DNA from: Candidatus Nanopelagicales bacterium
Lineage (GTDB): Bacteria > Actinomycetota > Actinomycetes > S36-B12 > CAIYMF01
Direction: 5' to 3'
Assembly: GCA_025456065.1 (NCBI GenBank)
Contig: JALOLH010000007.1
Location: 1 to 40,155 of the forward strand
DNA length: 40,155 nucleotides
In this document: piece by piece, positions 8,288-16,493 of the stretch
Layout of the letters: every line of letters starts with the position of its first letter
How positions within the stretch are numbered: position 1 is the first letter of the stretch
Translations under genes and position numbers: made by a program
Notes under the pieces: model-generated
The model's input: the letters and a program-made list of their open reading frames with translations, nothing else
The model's database searches: none
What the model was told of the DNA's origin: nothing

Positions 8288-8770
8288 TCAGGACTGCAGG
8301 ACCTCGTCGAGGATGGCCTCGGCCTTGTCCTCGTTGGTGCGCTCGGCCAGGGCGAGCTCGCTGACCAGGATCTGGCGGGCCTTGCTGAGCATGCGCTTCT
8401 CGCCGGCCGACAGGCCGCGCTCGCGCTCGCGGCGCCACAGGTCGCGGACGACCTCGGCCACCTTGATGACGTCGCCGGACGCCAGCTTCTCGAGGTTCGC
8501 CTTGTAGCGGCGCGACCAGTTCGTCGGCTCCTCGGTGTAGGGCTGCCGCAGCACGTCGAAGACCCGGTCCAGGCCCTCGGCGTTGACCACGTCCCGCACG
8601 CCGACCAGGTCGACGTTGTCGGCGGGGACGCGGACCGTCAGGTCGCCCTGGGCGACACGCAGGACCAGGTACTCCCGGTCGACGCCCTTGATGGAGCGGA
8701 CCTCGATGGATTCGATGAGGGCGGCCCCGTGATGGGGATACACGACCGTGTCGCCAACCTTGAAAGACAT
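8288..8770 (-). CDS. carD: CarD family RNA polymerase-binding regulator
   Basis: Encodes 160 residues. CarD binds the RNA polymerase beta subunit and stabilises open complexes, notably at rRNA promoters; it is essential in mycobacteria. The N-terminal Tudor-like RNAP-interaction domain begins [20 protein letters not shown], and the helical DNA-contacting C-terminal domain includes [17 protein letters not shown] and [14 protein letters not shown]. The ATG at 8770 is the family start; 13 in-frame codons upstream are not part of the family. A TAGACT -10 at 8805-8800 gives a leader of about 25 nt, with only a weak purine stretch as ribosome binding site. Followed by a hairpin and then ispD. Confidence 0.95.
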   Translation of the reverse strand: MSFKVGDTVVYPHHGAALIESIEVRSIKGVDREYLVLRVAQGDLTVRVPADNVDLVGVRDVVNAEGLDRVFDVLRQPYTEEPTNWSRRYKANLEKLASGDVIKVAEVVRDLWRRERERGLSAGEKRMLSKARQILVSELALAERTNEDKAEAILDEVLQS

Positions 8771-8775
8771 AGAGT

Positions 8776-8823
8776 GGGGGACCCCTTTCGTGGGCGTCCA
8801 GTCTACCACGCAGGGGGGTCCCC
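8776..8823. promoter_or_regulatory. carD promoter region with two GGGG(A/T)CCCC palindromes
   Basis: Minus-strand -10 TAGACT at 8805-8800. Palindromic cores GGGGACCCC at about 8777-8785 (leader, just before the ATG) and GGGGTCCCC at 8815-8823 (upstream of the -10) flank it, about 38 bp apart. They could be operators or, for the first, an RNA hairpin hiding the start codon. Confidence 0.4.
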
Positions 8824-8844
8824 TCCAGGACGTCGAGCGCCCGC

Positions 8845-8850
8845 TAGCAT
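8845..8850 (+). promoter_or_regulatory. -10 element of the lipoprotein gene
   Basis: TAGCAT-GCGGCC-GTG on the plus strand: hexamer, 6 nt, start codon. Confidence 0.6.
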
Positions 8851-8856
8851 GCGGCC

Positions 8857-9384
8857 GTGATCCGTTCGCGCGTCCTCGCCACCGTCGCCGTCTGCCTCGC
8901 CGCCGTGCTGCCCACGGCCGGCTGCTACCAGGGGTTCGAGGGCACCGTGAACACGCAGGGCCCCAGCGGCAACGGCACCGACTTCGTGGTGGGCGACCTC
9001 AAGGTGCAGGACGCCACGCTGGTCACCGACCCCGAGGATCCCACGGCCGCGTCGCTCATCATGACCCTGCTCAACGAGGGCGAGACCGACGACAGCCTGG
9101 TCGCGGCGACGGTCGGGACGAGCACGGGTGCGACGGAGGGTCCGATCGCGCTGCCATCCGGCGCGGTGGTCCCGGTCGGCTCGCCGGAGCCCGGCAGCCC
9201 GTCGATCGCGTTCATCGGCCTGACCGCCAAGCCCGGGGACTTCGCCCCGGTCACGCTGCGGTTCGGCTCGGCCGGCAGCACCGAGCCGGTGGGGGTCAAG
9301 GTCGTGGTGGGCGAGGGGTACTACGCCGACTACGCGCCCACCATCGACCGCGAGGAGTCGCCCGACGCCTCCCCCGCCCCCTGA
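8857..9384 (+). CDS. Secreted lipoprotein, possible PCu(A)C-like fold
   Basis: Encodes 175 residues. The N-terminus [23 protein letters not shown] is a type II signal peptide with lipobox TAGC (lipidated Cys23). The mature part reads as beta-strand-rich: [13 protein letters not shown], a [16 protein letters not shown] segment and VTLRF. This pattern resembles actinobacterial lipoproteins related to DUF461/copper chaperone PCu(A)C domains, but the Met/His copper ligands are not evident, so copper binding is not claimed. The C-terminus is Pro/Asp/Ser-rich. Start GTG at 8857 is fixed by the leaderless -10; the nearby ATG at 8849 runs into a stop at once. Divergent from carD. Confidence 0.75.
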   Translation: MIRSRVLATVAVCLAAVLPTAGCYQGFEGTVNTQGPSGNGTDFVVGDLKVQDATLVTDPEDPTAASLIMTLLNEGETDDSLVAATVGTSTGATEGPIALPSGAVVPVGSPEPGSPSIAFIGLTAKPGDFAPVTLRFGSAGSTEPVGVKVVVGEGYYADYAPTIDREESPDASPAP

Positions 9385-9415
9385 CCCGCCCTGACTCGGC
9401 GGCCCGCCAGGCGGC

Positions 9416-10090
9416 TCAGGCCTCGAACTTGTACCCAAGCCCGCGCACCGTGACCAGGTGCACCGGGTGGGCGGGGTCCGGCTCCACCTTCGAGCGCAGC
9501 CGCTTGACGTGGACGTCGAGGGTCTTCGTGTCGCCGACGTAGTCCGAGCCCCAGATCCGGTCGATGAGCTGCCCGCGGGTGAGCACCCGCCCGGCGTTGC
9601 GCACGAGGTACTCGAGCAGGTCGAACTCCTTGAGCGGCAGGTTCACGACCTCGCCGTTGACCTGCACGAGGTGGCGGTCGGGGTCGATGCGCACGGGGCC
9701 GGCCTGGACCACCGGCTCGTCGAACTCCTCGAGGTTGCGGCGCAGGACGGCCCGGATGCGCGCCACGAGCTCACGGCTGGAGAACGGCTTGGTCACGTAG
9801 TCGTCCGCGCCGAGCTCCAGGCCCAGCACCTTGTCCAGCTCGGAGTCCTTGGCCGTCACCATGATGATCGGCACGCGCGACCTCGTCCGGATCGAGCGGC
9901 AGACGTCCGTGCCGGACATCCCAGGCAGCATCAGGTCCAGCAGGATCAGGTCGATCTGCTCGCGCTCGAACACCGCGAGGGCCTCGGGACCGGTGCCGGC
10001 CAGCGAGACGCTGAACCCCTCCTTGCGCAGCATGAAGCCCAGCGCGTCGGAGAAGGACTCCTCGTCCTCCACCACCAGGATGCGCGTCAC
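9416..10090 (-). CDS. regX3: Phosphate response regulator RegX3 (PhoP type)
   Basis: Encodes 224 residues, OmpR/PhoB family. The receiver domain has the acidic pocket VVEDEE, phospho-acceptor Asp52 in LLDLMLPGMSG, and Lys101 in YVTKPF. The C-terminal winged helix includes LPLKEFDLLEYLV, RVLTRGQLIDRIWG and DTKTLDVHVKRLRSK. Almost every segment matches mycobacterial RegX3 as I remember it. It activates phosphate-starvation genes when phosphorylated by SenX3. Start GTG at 10090 overlaps the senX3 stop (GTGA) and has AAGGAGGAG upstream; the open frame further upstream belongs to the senX3 shadow. Confidence 0.95.
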   Translation of the reverse strand: MTRILVVEDEESFSDALGFMLRKEGFSVSLAGTGPEALAVFEREQIDLILLDLMLPGMSGTDVCRSIRTRSRVPIIMVTAKDSELDKVLGLELGADDYVTKPFSSRELVARIRAVLRRNLEEFDEPVVQAGPVRIDPDRHLVQVNGEVVNLPLKEFDLLEYLVRNAGRVLTRGQLIDRIWGSDYVGDTKTLDVHVKRLRSKVEPDPAHPVHLVTVRGLGYKFEA

Positions 10091-11289
10091 GTCTCCTCCT
10101 TGACCGGGCTGGTGCGCCCGCGCTTGCGGCCCTCGCCGAGCTCGGGCAGACGGATGGTGAAGGTCGAGCCGGCGCCGACCCGCGACCAGACGTCGCAGTG
10201 GCCGCTGTGGTTGGCGCAGACGTGCTTGACGATCGCCAGGCCCAGGCCGGTGCCGCCGGTGTCGCGGGAACGGGCCTGGTCGACCCGGTAGAAGCGCTCG
10301 AAGATGCGGTCGAGCTCGCCGGGCGGGATGCCGATCCCCTGGTCGGTGACCGCGATCGTGACCGACCCGTCGGCCTGGCCGGTCGCCACGGCGACCTTGG
10401 TGCTCGCCGGGCTGTAGTTGACCGCGTTGACCAGCAGGTTGCGCACGGCGGTGACCAGCTGCGACTCCACGCCGAGCACCTTCAGGCCGGCCACGCCGCC
10501 GCGCAGGAACCGGATGCCCTTCTCGCGGGCGAGCAGACGCACGTCGTCGCACGCCTGGGACACCACGTCGTCGACCGACACGGGCTCCATGGGATGCAGC
10601 GGGTCGATCCCCTCGAGCCGCGACAGGTCCATGAGGTCGTTCACCAGGGTGGTGAGCCGCCGCGTCTCGGCCACCATCCGAGAGGCGAAGTGGGCCACGG
10701 CCTCGGGGTCGTCGCGGCCCTCGGTCACCGCCTCGGCGAGCAGCGACAGGGCGCCGATCGGCGTCTTCAGCTCGTGGCTGACGTTGGCGACGAAGTCGCG
10801 GCGGACGTGGTCGAGCCGCTCGGCCTCGGTCATGTCCTGGACCAGGACGATGGCCGAGCCGTCCTCCATGGGGGAGACCCGCACGCGCAGACTCAGGCGG
10901 GGCTGGCGCCGGCCGGGGCGCTTCACCGACATGTCGCGCTGGATGACCTGGTCGGAGGTCCGGGCGGACTCGACCATGGCGGCGATCTCACCCACCCCGA
11001 TCCCCCGGCGCCGCACGATGCGCAGGGCCTCCAGCGCCGGGTGCCACCAGAGGACCACGCCGTGCGGGTCGACCCACATCGCGGGGGTGGGCAGCGAGCG
11101 CAGCAACCGCGCGGTGTCCCTCGGCAGGGACGCACCGGGCACCTCCGACGTCGCCTGCTCAGCGGCGGCGGGCGATCCCGCGACCGGGCTGGGCGCGGGA
11201 TCCTCGGGGGTGGGGCTGAGGGTCAGCGGGAAGCGGCGCCGCCGGCCGGACTGCCCCGGCTCGGCCTGCGATGTCGACTCCCTCGCCAT
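10087..11289 (-). CDS. senX3: Phosphate sensor histidine kinase SenX3, without membrane helices
   Basis: Encodes 400 residues. A PAS-like region (about residues 57-150) precedes the HisKA domain with phospho-acceptor His172 in NVSHELKTPIG. The ATPase domain follows with N box NLLVNAVNYS, G1 DQGIGIPP and G2 GTGLGLAIVKH. The first 55 residues are Arg/Pro/Ser-rich and hydrophilic (RRRRFPLTLSPTPEDPAP), and I see no transmembrane helix, whereas most SenX3/PhoR proteins are membrane anchored. The ATG at 11289 has TATCCT 7 nt upstream (leaderless), so the missing helices are not due to a wrong start. Coupled to regX3 and divergent from phoU, its regulatory partner. Confidence 0.92.
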   Translation of the reverse strand: MARESTSQAEPGQSGRRRRFPLTLSPTPEDPAPSPVAGSPAAAEQATSEVPGASLPRDTARLLRSLPTPAMWVDPHGVVLWWHPALEALRIVRRRGIGVGEIAAMVESARTSDQVIQRDMSVKRPGRRQPRLSLRVRVSPMEDGSAIVLVQDMTEAERLDHVRRDFVANVSHELKTPIGALSLLAEAVTEGRDDPEAVAHFASRMVAETRRLTTLVNDLMDLSRLEGIDPLHPMEPVSVDDVVSQACDDVRLLAREKGIRFLRGGVAGLKVLGVESQLVTAVRNLLVNAVNYSPASTKVAVATGQADGSVTIAVTDQGIGIPPGELDRIFERFYRVDQARSRDTGGTGLGLAIVKHVCANHSGHCDVWSRVGAGSTFTIRLPELGEGRKRGRTSPVKEET

Positions 11290-11296
11290 GTCGGTC

Positions 11297-11302
11297 AGGA
11301 TA
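11297..11302 (-). promoter_or_regulatory. -10 element of senX3-regX3
   Basis: Minus-strand TATCCT, 7 nt, ATG at 11289. Confidence 0.6.
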
Positions 11303-11350
11303 GGGGCGCGCCGGAATCGCGTCCGCCGTCCTCTTGGGCTGGGCAACGGT

Positions 11351-11394
11351 ATTCACCGCCGAGGTGAGGATTGTTCATCCGGGGATCACCGGAA
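11351..11394 (+). promoter_or_regulatory. PHO-box-like operator between senX3 and phoU
   Basis: Four 11-bp units in exact 11-bp register: ATTCACCGCCG, AGGTGAGGATT (degenerate), GTTCATCCGGG, GATCACCGGAA. Streptomyces PHO boxes are 11-bp direct repeats with a conserved GTTCACC core. The block lies about 50 bp upstream of the phoU -10 and a similar distance from the senX3 -10, a position suiting RegX3 activation of one or both operons. Confidence 0.6.
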
Positions 11395-11432
11395 GGCCAC
11401 ACGGGTGCGGTCCAGTGCGAGCGTCGCGGCCC

Positions 11433-11438
11433 TAGACT
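11433..11438 (+). promoter_or_regulatory. -10 element of phoU
   Basis: TAGACT followed by a short leader carrying AGGAGG before the ATG at 11458; a leadered transcript. Confidence 0.55.
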
Positions 11439-11457
11439 GCCCCCAGGAGGACCCACC

Positions 11458-12147
11458 ATGCGCGCAGCGTTCCACGAGCAGCTCGACGAGATCAGCGACC
11501 TCCTGGCGGAGATGGCGATCGCAGCCGGTGCGGCGATGAACCAGGCGACCCAGGCGCTGCTCAACGCCGACCTGACCGCCGCCGAGTCCGTGATCTCCAG
11601 CGACGACCACATCGACGAGCTGACCAGCGAGGTGGAGCGACGCTGCTACGACGCGGCCGCGCTGCAGCAACCGGTCGCCACCGACCTGCGCATCGTGGTC
11701 GGCTCACTGCGGATCTCCTCCTCGTTGGAGCGCATGGGCGACCTGGCGGTGCACGTGGCCAAGCAGGCGCGGCTGCGCTACCCGAACCCGTCGATCCCCA
11801 ACGAGCTGCGCGCCTCGTTCGCGCGGATGGGCGCCCTGGCCGACGCGATCACCGCCAAGACCGCCACCGTGATCACCACCAAGGACGTCAGCCTCGGGCC
11901 GGACATCGAGCGCTACGACCAGGAGATGGACTACCTGCACCGGGAGCTGTTCGCGGTGGTGCTGTCCCCCACGTGGTCGCACGGGGTGGAGGCGGCCATC
12001 GACGCCACCCTGCTCTCGCGCTACTACGAGCGGTACGCGGACCACGCCGTGAGCATCGCGCGCCGTGTCATGCACGTGGTCACCGGGGAGCCCTACGCGG
12101 ACACCCAGCTCGTGGTCGAGGGACCAGAGGCCGCGCCGGCCACCTGA
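11458..12147 (+). CDS. phoU: Phosphate signalling protein PhoU
   Basis: Encodes 229 residues, the normal PhoU length. Two PhoU repeats form a bundle of helices that binds metal and connects the Pst transporter with the SenX3 kinase. The repeat signatures are [15 protein letters not shown] in the first half and [15 protein letters not shown] in the second (E-R-x-x-D/A-D-x-A). The ATG at 11458 has AGGAGG at proper spacing; the open frame upstream lacks family similarity. Divergent from senX3-regX3, with the PHO-box-like block between, so probably part of the same regulon. Confidence 0.95.
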   Translation: MRAAFHEQLDEISDLLAEMAIAAGAAMNQATQALLNADLTAAESVISSDDHIDELTSEVERRCYDAAALQQPVATDLRIVVGSLRISSSLERMGDLAVHVAKQARLRYPNPSIPNELRASFARMGALADAITAKTATVITTKDVSLGPDIERYDQEMDYLHRELFAVVLSPTWSHGVEAAIDATLLSRYYERYADHAVSIARRVMHVVTGEPYADTQLVVEGPEAAPAT

Positions 12148-12224
12148 CCCTCCCCGCAGCGGCACCTGCCTACCGGACCCCGGGCCGAGTTGCTCCCGTG
12201 AGGCGCGACGCGCATCGTGTACCC

Positions 12225-13511
12225 GTGCATCCGGCCGCCCGCCCGCTGCGCCGCACGCCGCGGCGCGTGGCGATGATCAGCGTCCACACCTCGCCGCTGG
12301 ACCAACCGGGCACCGGGGACGCCGGAGGGATGAACGTGGCCATCGCGGAGGTCTCCCGCCGGCTGGCGGCGCGGGGCACCCAGGTGGAGGTCTTCACCCG
12401 CGCCACCTCCGGCGACCAGCCGGCGCAGGCCGAGCTGGCCCCAGGCGTGCTGGTGCACCACGTGGTCGCCGGTCCGTTCGAGGGCCTGCCCAAGGAGGAC
12501 CTGCCGGGCCAGCTGTGCGCGATGACCGCAGGCGTGCTGCGCCGCGAGGCGGCGCGGCGCGAGGGCTGGTACGACCTGGTCCACTCGCACTACTGGCTGT
12601 CCGGGCAGGTCGGCTGGCTGGCCAAGGAGCGCTGGGGCGTCCCGCTCGTGCACACGATGCACACCATGGGCCGGGTGAAGAACCGGGCGCTGGCGCCCGA
12701 CGACTCCCCGGAGCCCGAGCTGCGCATCATCGGCGAGCAGCAGGTGGTCGACGCGGCCGACCGGCTGGTGGCGAACACCGAGGCCGAGCGCGCGGAGCTC
12801 ATCGAGCTCTACGACGCCGACCCCGCGCTCGTCGACGTCGTGCTGCCGGGGGTCGACCTCGAGGCGTTCCACGGGCGCGATCGGGCGCAGGCCCGCGCGG
12901 CCCTCGGCTACCGGCCCGACGAGCGGGTGGTCTGCTTCGTGGGCCGCATCCAGCCGCTCAAGGCTCCCGACGTGCTGGTCAGGGCCGCCGCCGAGCTGCG
13001 CACGCTCGACCCGGCCCTGGCCGCCCGGACCCGGCTGGTGTTCTGCGGGGGGCCCTCCGGGACCGGCACAGCCCGACCGACCGCCCTGGTCGACCTGGCC
13101 CGCAGCCTCGACGTCCCGGCCACCTTCCACCCGGCGCTGGACCGTGAGGCGCTGCGCCGGCAGTACGCGGCCGCCGACGTCGTGGCGGTGCCCTCCCACT
13201 CGGAGTCCTTCGGACTGGTGGCGGTGGAGGCCCAGGCGTGCGGGACCCCGGTCCTCGCCGCCGATGTCGGGGGCCTGCCCGTGGCGGTGGCCGACGGCCG
13301 GTCCGGGATGCTCGTCGCCGGCCACGAGCCGGGCACGTGGGCCCGGGCCCTGGCCCGGGTGCTCGGTGACGACGCCCTGCGCGCCCGGCTCGCCGCCGGC
13401 GCGCGCCCGCACGCCGAGACACTGTCCTGGGACCACACGGTCGAGGGCCTGCTCGGCTCCTACGCCGCGGCGCTGGCCGCGCCGCGCGACGCGCTGGCGA
13501 GGGTCGGCTGA
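12225..13511 (+). CDS. mshA: D-inositol-3-phosphate glycosyltransferase MshA
   Basis: Encodes 428 residues from the chosen start. It performs the first step of mycothiol biosynthesis, joining UDP-GlcNAc and 1D-myo-inositol 3-phosphate. GT4/GT-B signatures: [20 protein letters not shown] and GGMNV at the N-terminus, [34 protein letters not shown], and the E-x7-E donor-site motif in [20 protein letters not shown]. The start is uncertain: GTG 12225 has CATCGT 6 nt upstream, while GTG 12198 and GTG 12267 are alternatives, none with a clear ribosome binding site. It overlaps the YbjN gene (TGATG). Confidence 0.93.
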   Translation: MHPAARPLRRTPRRVAMISVHTSPLDQPGTGDAGGMNVAIAEVSRRLAARGTQVEVFTRATSGDQPAQAELAPGVLVHHVVAGPFEGLPKEDLPGQLCAMTAGVLRREAARREGWYDLVHSHYWLSGQVGWLAKERWGVPLVHTMHTMGRVKNRALAPDDSPEPELRIIGEQQVVDAADRLVANTEAERAELIELYDADPALVDVVLPGVDLEAFHGRDRAQARAALGYRPDERVVCFVGRIQPLKAPDVLVRAAAELRTLDPALAARTRLVFCGGPSGTGTARPTALVDLARSLDVPATFHPALDREALRRQYAAADVVAVPSHSESFGLVAVEAQACGTPVLAADVGGLPVAVADGRSGMLVAGHEPGTWARALARVLGDDALRARLAAGARPHAETLSWDHTVEGLLGSYAAALAAPRDALARVG

Positions 13512-13996
13512 TGCCGCACCGCGAGGTGGCGCACCGACTCCAGGCCCTGCTCGAGGCCGAGGGGCTCGAGCACGAGCAGGTCGAGCCCGGCCGCTTCGTG
13601 GTGGTGCTGCCCGGTCGGGCCAAGCTGCGCACGACGGTGAGCCTGACGGTCAGCCCGCAGTCGCTCACCGTGAACGCCTTCGTCTGCCGTCGCCCCGACG
13701 AGAACGCCGAGGCGGTGTACCGCTGGCTGCTGCAGCAGAACAGCCGGATGTTCGGGGTCGCGTTCGCCCTGGACCGGCTCGGGGACATCTACCTCGTGGG
13801 GCGCCTGCCGGTCTCCGGCCTGCGCGACGACGACCTCGACCGCCTCCTCGGTGCGGTCCTGCACGCCTCCGACGAGTCGTTCAACACGCTGCTGCGCCTG
13901 GGGTTCGCCAGTGCGATCCGGCGGGAGCGGGCGTGGCGCGAGGCACGCGGGGAGTCCCTGGTGAACCTCGCCGTGTTCGACGACCTGCGGCCCTGA
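13511..13996 (+). CDS. YbjN domain protein
   Basis: Encodes 161 residues, a single YbjN domain (PF10722), also called type III secretion chaperone-like fold. Typical features: an N-terminal helix, [19 protein letters not shown] strands, [32 protein letters not shown], and the helix [30 protein letters not shown]. Its ATG overlaps the mshA stop, so it is made together with MshA. The biochemical role is unknown; the linkage to mshA recurs in actinobacteria and might suggest a chaperone-like or regulatory role for a neighbour, which is inference. Confidence 0.85.
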   Translation: MPHREVAHRLQALLEAEGLEHEQVEPGRFVVVLPGRAKLRTTVSLTVSPQSLTVNAFVCRRPDENAEAVYRWLLQQNSRMFGVAFALDRLGDIYLVGRLPVSGLRDDDLDRLLGAVLHASDESFNTLLRLGFASAIRRERAWREARGESLVNLAVFDDLRP

Positions 13997-14060
13997 CCGA
14001 CCCGGGTGCGGTCCGGCGGGGTCGCGCGCGCTCGCCGCGCGGACGACGCCCGGGCTGGGC

Positions 14061-14066
14061 CAGTAT
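14061..14066 (+). promoter_or_regulatory. -10-like element of gpm
   Basis: CAGTAT, then 7 nt, then ATG 14074; weaker match (C in place of the first T). Confidence 0.35.
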
Positions 14067-14073
14067 GGGCGCC

Positions 14074-14820
14074 ATGACCTACACCCTGATCCTGCTGCGC
14101 CACGGCGAGTCCGAGTGGAACGCCCTGAACCTCTTCACCGGCTGGGTGGACGTGGACCTGACCGAGAAGGGTGCGGCCGAGGCCGCCCGCGGCGGCGAGC
14201 TGCTGCTCGAGCAGGGGATCCTGCCCGACGTGGCGCACACGTCGCTGCAGAAGCGGGCGATCCGCACCACGCAGATCGCCCTGGAGCGCTGCGACCGGCA
14301 CTGGATCCCGGTGCGGCGCAGCTGGCGGCTCAACGAGCGCCACTACGGGGCGCTGCAGGGCAAGAACAAGAAGGAGACCCTCGAGCAGTTCGGCGAGGCG
14401 AAGTTCATGGAGTGGCGGCGCTCGTACGACGTGCCCCCGCCGCCGATCGACCCGGAGGACCAGTACGCGCAGACCCACGACGCGCGCTACGCGGCCCTGC
14501 CCCCGGAGATCCGCCCGGCCACCGAGTGCCTCAAGGACGTCGTGGCCCGGATGCTGCCCTACTGGTACGACGGGATCGTCCCGGACCTGCGGGCCGGGCA
14601 GTCGGTCCTGGTCGGCGCCCACGGCAACTCCCTGCGCGGCCTGGTCAAGCACCTCGAGGGCATGAGCGACGAGGCGGTCATCAAGCTGAACATCCCGACC
14701 GGCATCCCGCTGGTCTACCGGCTCGACGAGGACCTCAAGCCGACCGTGCCAGGCGGCGAGTACGTGGACCCGGAGGCGGCGGCTGCCGCGGCCGCCGCGG
14801 TGGCCAACCAGGGCAAGTAG
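14074..14820 (+). CDS. gpmA: 2,3-bisphosphoglycerate-dependent phosphoglycerate mutase
   Basis: Encodes 248 residues. It interconverts 3- and 2-phosphoglycerate in glycolysis and gluconeogenesis. The histidine phosphatase motif [10 protein letters not shown] carries phospho-acceptor His10; other conserved pieces are [29 protein letters not shown], and the second catalytic His in [10 protein letters not shown]. The C-terminus ends in an Ala-rich tail. I prefer ATG 14074 (MTYTLIL) over the in-frame ATG 14065 because it matches homologue starts and is 7 nt after a -10-like CAGTAT. It converges on the methyltransferase gene. Confidence 0.95.
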   Translation: MTYTLILLRHGESEWNALNLFTGWVDVDLTEKGAAEAARGGELLLEQGILPDVAHTSLQKRAIRTTQIALERCDRHWIPVRRSWRLNERHYGALQGKNKKETLEQFGEAKFMEWRRSYDVPPPPIDPEDQYAQTHDARYAALPPEIRPATECLKDVVARMLPYWYDGIVPDLRAGQSVLVGAHGNSLRGLVKHLEGMSDEAVIKLNIPTGIPLVYRLDEDLKPTVPGGEYVDPEAAAAAAAAVANQGK

Positions 14821-14872
14821 CGCACTCGGAGGTCGGCCCGGCGAGGGGATCACGCCCGGGGGACGGACGCGA

Positions 14873-15694
14873 TCAGTCGGACGCCCCGGTCGGGGCGACC
14901 GCCGACCAGGCCACCGTGCACTCGCCGAGCCTCCAGCGCGCCGCGCCGTCGGCCACCGGCCACCCGGCCACCCGCAGGGCTGCGATCGCTGCGATCCAGC
15001 GCTGCCGCGGGCCGAAGGCCGCGTGCGGCGCCGCCCGGTCCCACGCGCCATCCAGGGCCGCCAGCAGGCGGTGCACCGGTTCACCCTCGACGTTGCGGTG
15101 GATCAGCGCCTTCGGCAGCCGGGTGGCGACCTGCGAGGGCCGGTCCAGGTGGCGCAGGTCGACCGACAGCGTGAGCGACTCCGGGACGGCGTCGCCGCCG
15201 GCGGGCAGGGTGACCCACGCCCCCAGCCGGCCGAGCTCGTCGCACGTGCCCTCCACGAGCACCCCGTCGGGCGCCAGCCGCGCGACCATCGCGCCCCAGG
15301 CGGGCGCCACCTCCGGCTCGCCGTACTGGCGCAGGACGTTGGCCACGCGGATGACGATGGGCTGCTGTCCGCCCGGCGTCGGGACCTCGAAACCGCCCAG
15401 CGCGAACGCCACCCCGGGCCGCGCGAACTGCCGGGCGGCGGCCACGCGATCCGGGTCGATCTCGAGGCCGAGCACCGCGACGGCCCGCCCGCTCCGCCCG
15501 GCGAGGCGCTCGGCCAGCTCGAGGGTGGTGACCGGGCTGGTGCCGAAGCCCAGGTCCACCACCAGGGCCGACGGGACACGGCGCAGGGGGCCCGCCGCGC
15601 GGTGGGCGATCCAGCGGTCGAGCCGGCGCAGGCGGTTGGGGCTGGTGGTGCCCCGGGTAACGGTGCCCAGCGGCGCCGGGGCGCGGACCGGCAC
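14873..15694 (-). CDS. Class I SAM-dependent methyltransferase
   Basis: Encodes 273 residues. The SAM-binding motif I is VVDLGFGTSPVTTLELAE and motif II is VLGLEIDPDRVAAARQF; IVIRVANVLRQY and LAPDGVLVEGTCDE continue the Rossmann core. The substrate cannot be told from sequence. The N-terminal RLRRLDRWIAHRA and C-terminal regions are basic. The GTG start at 15694 is 2 nt after the DUF2516 stop, implying one transcript with it. This pair is common next to mshA/gpm in actinobacteria, as I recall. The frame is open far upstream but opposite the DUF2516 gene and not coding. Confidence 0.8.
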   Translation of the reverse strand: MPVRAPAPLGTVTRGTTSPNRLRRLDRWIAHRAAGPLRRVPSALVVDLGFGTSPVTTLELAERLAGRSGRAVAVLGLEIDPDRVAAARQFARPGVAFALGGFEVPTPGGQQPIVIRVANVLRQYGEPEVAPAWGAMVARLAPDGVLVEGTCDELGRLGAWVTLPAGGDAVPESLTLSVDLRHLDRPSQVATRLPKALIHRNVEGEPVHRLLAALDGAWDRAAPHAAFGPRQRWIAAIAALRVAGWPVADGAARWRLGECTVAWSAVAPTGASD

Positions 15695-15696
15695 GG

Positions 15697-15996
15697 CTAC
15701 CGTCGGCCGCCGGTGATCTCGATGATGCGGGGGCGGATGTCGAGCAGGTAGACCGCGCTGATCACGATGGCCACGATCCCGAGCAGGCTGATCGGGCTGC
15801 GCCACAGGGAGACGTTGATCAGCCCGATCAGGGCCGCACCCCCGGTCAGGGCCACCCAGAGCTGCTTCGATCGCCGACCGACGGCAGGGAACGCGTCGGG
15901 GCGACGCCGCAGGCAGTCGACGAAGGCGAACGCGGACATCAGCAGCGTGGCGATCGAGATCGCGATGAGCAGCCAGGCGCCCAGGGTTGGGAACAT
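15697..15996 (-). CDS. DUF2516 family membrane protein
   Basis: Encodes 99 residues. The layout is a hydrophobic helix (LGAWLLIAISIATLLMSAFAF), a conserved cytoplasmic segment VDCLRRRPDAFPAVGRRSKQLWVALT, and two further helices (GGAALIGLINV and LLGIVAIVISAVYLLDIRP). That is the three-helix DUF2516 pattern; no function is known. ATG 15996 has TACCCT 6 nt upstream, so the mRNA should be leaderless; 30 upstream in-frame codons are rejected on that basis. Cotranscribed with the methyltransferase and divergent from the XRE regulator. Confidence 0.85.
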   Translation of the reverse strand: MFPTLGAWLLIAISIATLLMSAFAFVDCLRRRPDAFPAVGRRSKQLWVALTGGAALIGLINVSLWRSPISLLGIVAIVISAVYLLDIRPRIIEITGGRR

Positions 15997-16002
15997 GACA
16001 GC

Positions 16003-16008
16003 AGGGTA
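16003..16008 (-). promoter_or_regulatory. -10 element of DUF2516 gene
   Basis: Minus-strand TACCCT-GCTGTC-ATG: hexamer, 6 nt, start codon. Confidence 0.6.
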
Positions 16009-16061
16009 CGTGCCTGCGGCGCACCCTGCCGGCGTCGCGTGACGGAGGTCACCCGCGGCAT

Positions 16062-16088
16062 GCTTGCAGGGCGCTTGCAGATGCAAGC
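16062..16088 (+). promoter_or_regulatory. GCTTGCA repeat operator upstream of the XRE gene
   Basis: Direct repeats GCTTGCA at 16062-16068 and 16073-16079 (11 bp apart) and an inverted copy TGCAAGC at 16082-16088. The last two form an imperfect palindrome separated by 2 bp. The cluster covers the -35 region of the XRE promoter (-10 at 16098-16103), a suitable place for autorepression. The regulator that binds it is inferred, not shown. Confidence 0.55.
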
Positions 16089-16097
16089 ACTCGCGCG

Positions 16098-16103
16098 GAT
16101 ACT
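16098..16103 (+). promoter_or_regulatory. -10 element of the XRE gene
   Basis: GATACT-TGAGGT-GTG: hexamer, 6 nt, start codon; leaderless. Confidence 0.5.
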
Positions 16104-16109
16104 TGAGGT

Positions 16110-16493
16110 GTGGCCAAGATCGACGCCTCGAAGCTGGGCGAGTACATCCGCGAGCAGCGGATGGCCGCCCAGATCTCCGTGCGTCAGCTGGCCAAGGCCG
16201 CCGACGTCTCGAACCCCTACCTGAGCCAGGTGGAGCGGGGGCTGCGCCGGCCCAGTGCGGAGATCCTGGCCAGGATCGCCGCGGGCCTGCGGATCTCCGC
16301 CGAGACGTTGTACGTGCGGGCCGGGATCCTCGAGGAGCGTGAGGGGGACCGTACGGTCCTCCTCGCCATCAGCGAGGATCCCACCCTCACCGACCGGCAG
16401 CGACGCGCGCTGCTGGAGATCTACGCGGCGTTCCAGACCGAGAACTCGGCCCGCCGGGACGAGTCCGACACAGAAGAGGAATCCCTCGCATGA
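16110..16493 (+). CDS. XRE family helix-turn-helix regulator
   Basis: Encodes 127 residues. The HTH_3 domain covers about residues 9-65: LGEYIREQRMAAQISVRQLA, then KAADVSNPYLSQVERGLRRP, PSAEILARIAAGLRIS. After it come AETLYVRAGIL and a C-terminal helical, acidic tail (LTDRQRRALLEIYAAF ... DTEEESLA), a layout shared by actinobacterial regulators located before histone- or HBHA-like genes. The GTG at 16110 follows GATACT by 6 nt. It overlaps the repeat-protein gene by ATGA, so regulator and repeat protein are coupled. The GCTTGCA repeats upstream are the likely autoregulatory site (inference). Confidence 0.88.
   Translation: MAKIDASKLGEYIREQRMAAQISVRQLAKAADVSNPYLSQVERGLRRPSAEILARIAAGLRISAETLYVRAGILEEREGDRTVLLAISEDPTLTDRQRRALLEIYAAFQTENSARRDESDTEEESLA

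Noticed and set aside
11371-11457. Extended phoU N-terminus beginning upstream of ATG 11458
   Set aside because: It would run through the PHO-box-like block and the TAGACT -10; ATG 11458 has AGGAGG and begins family sequence.
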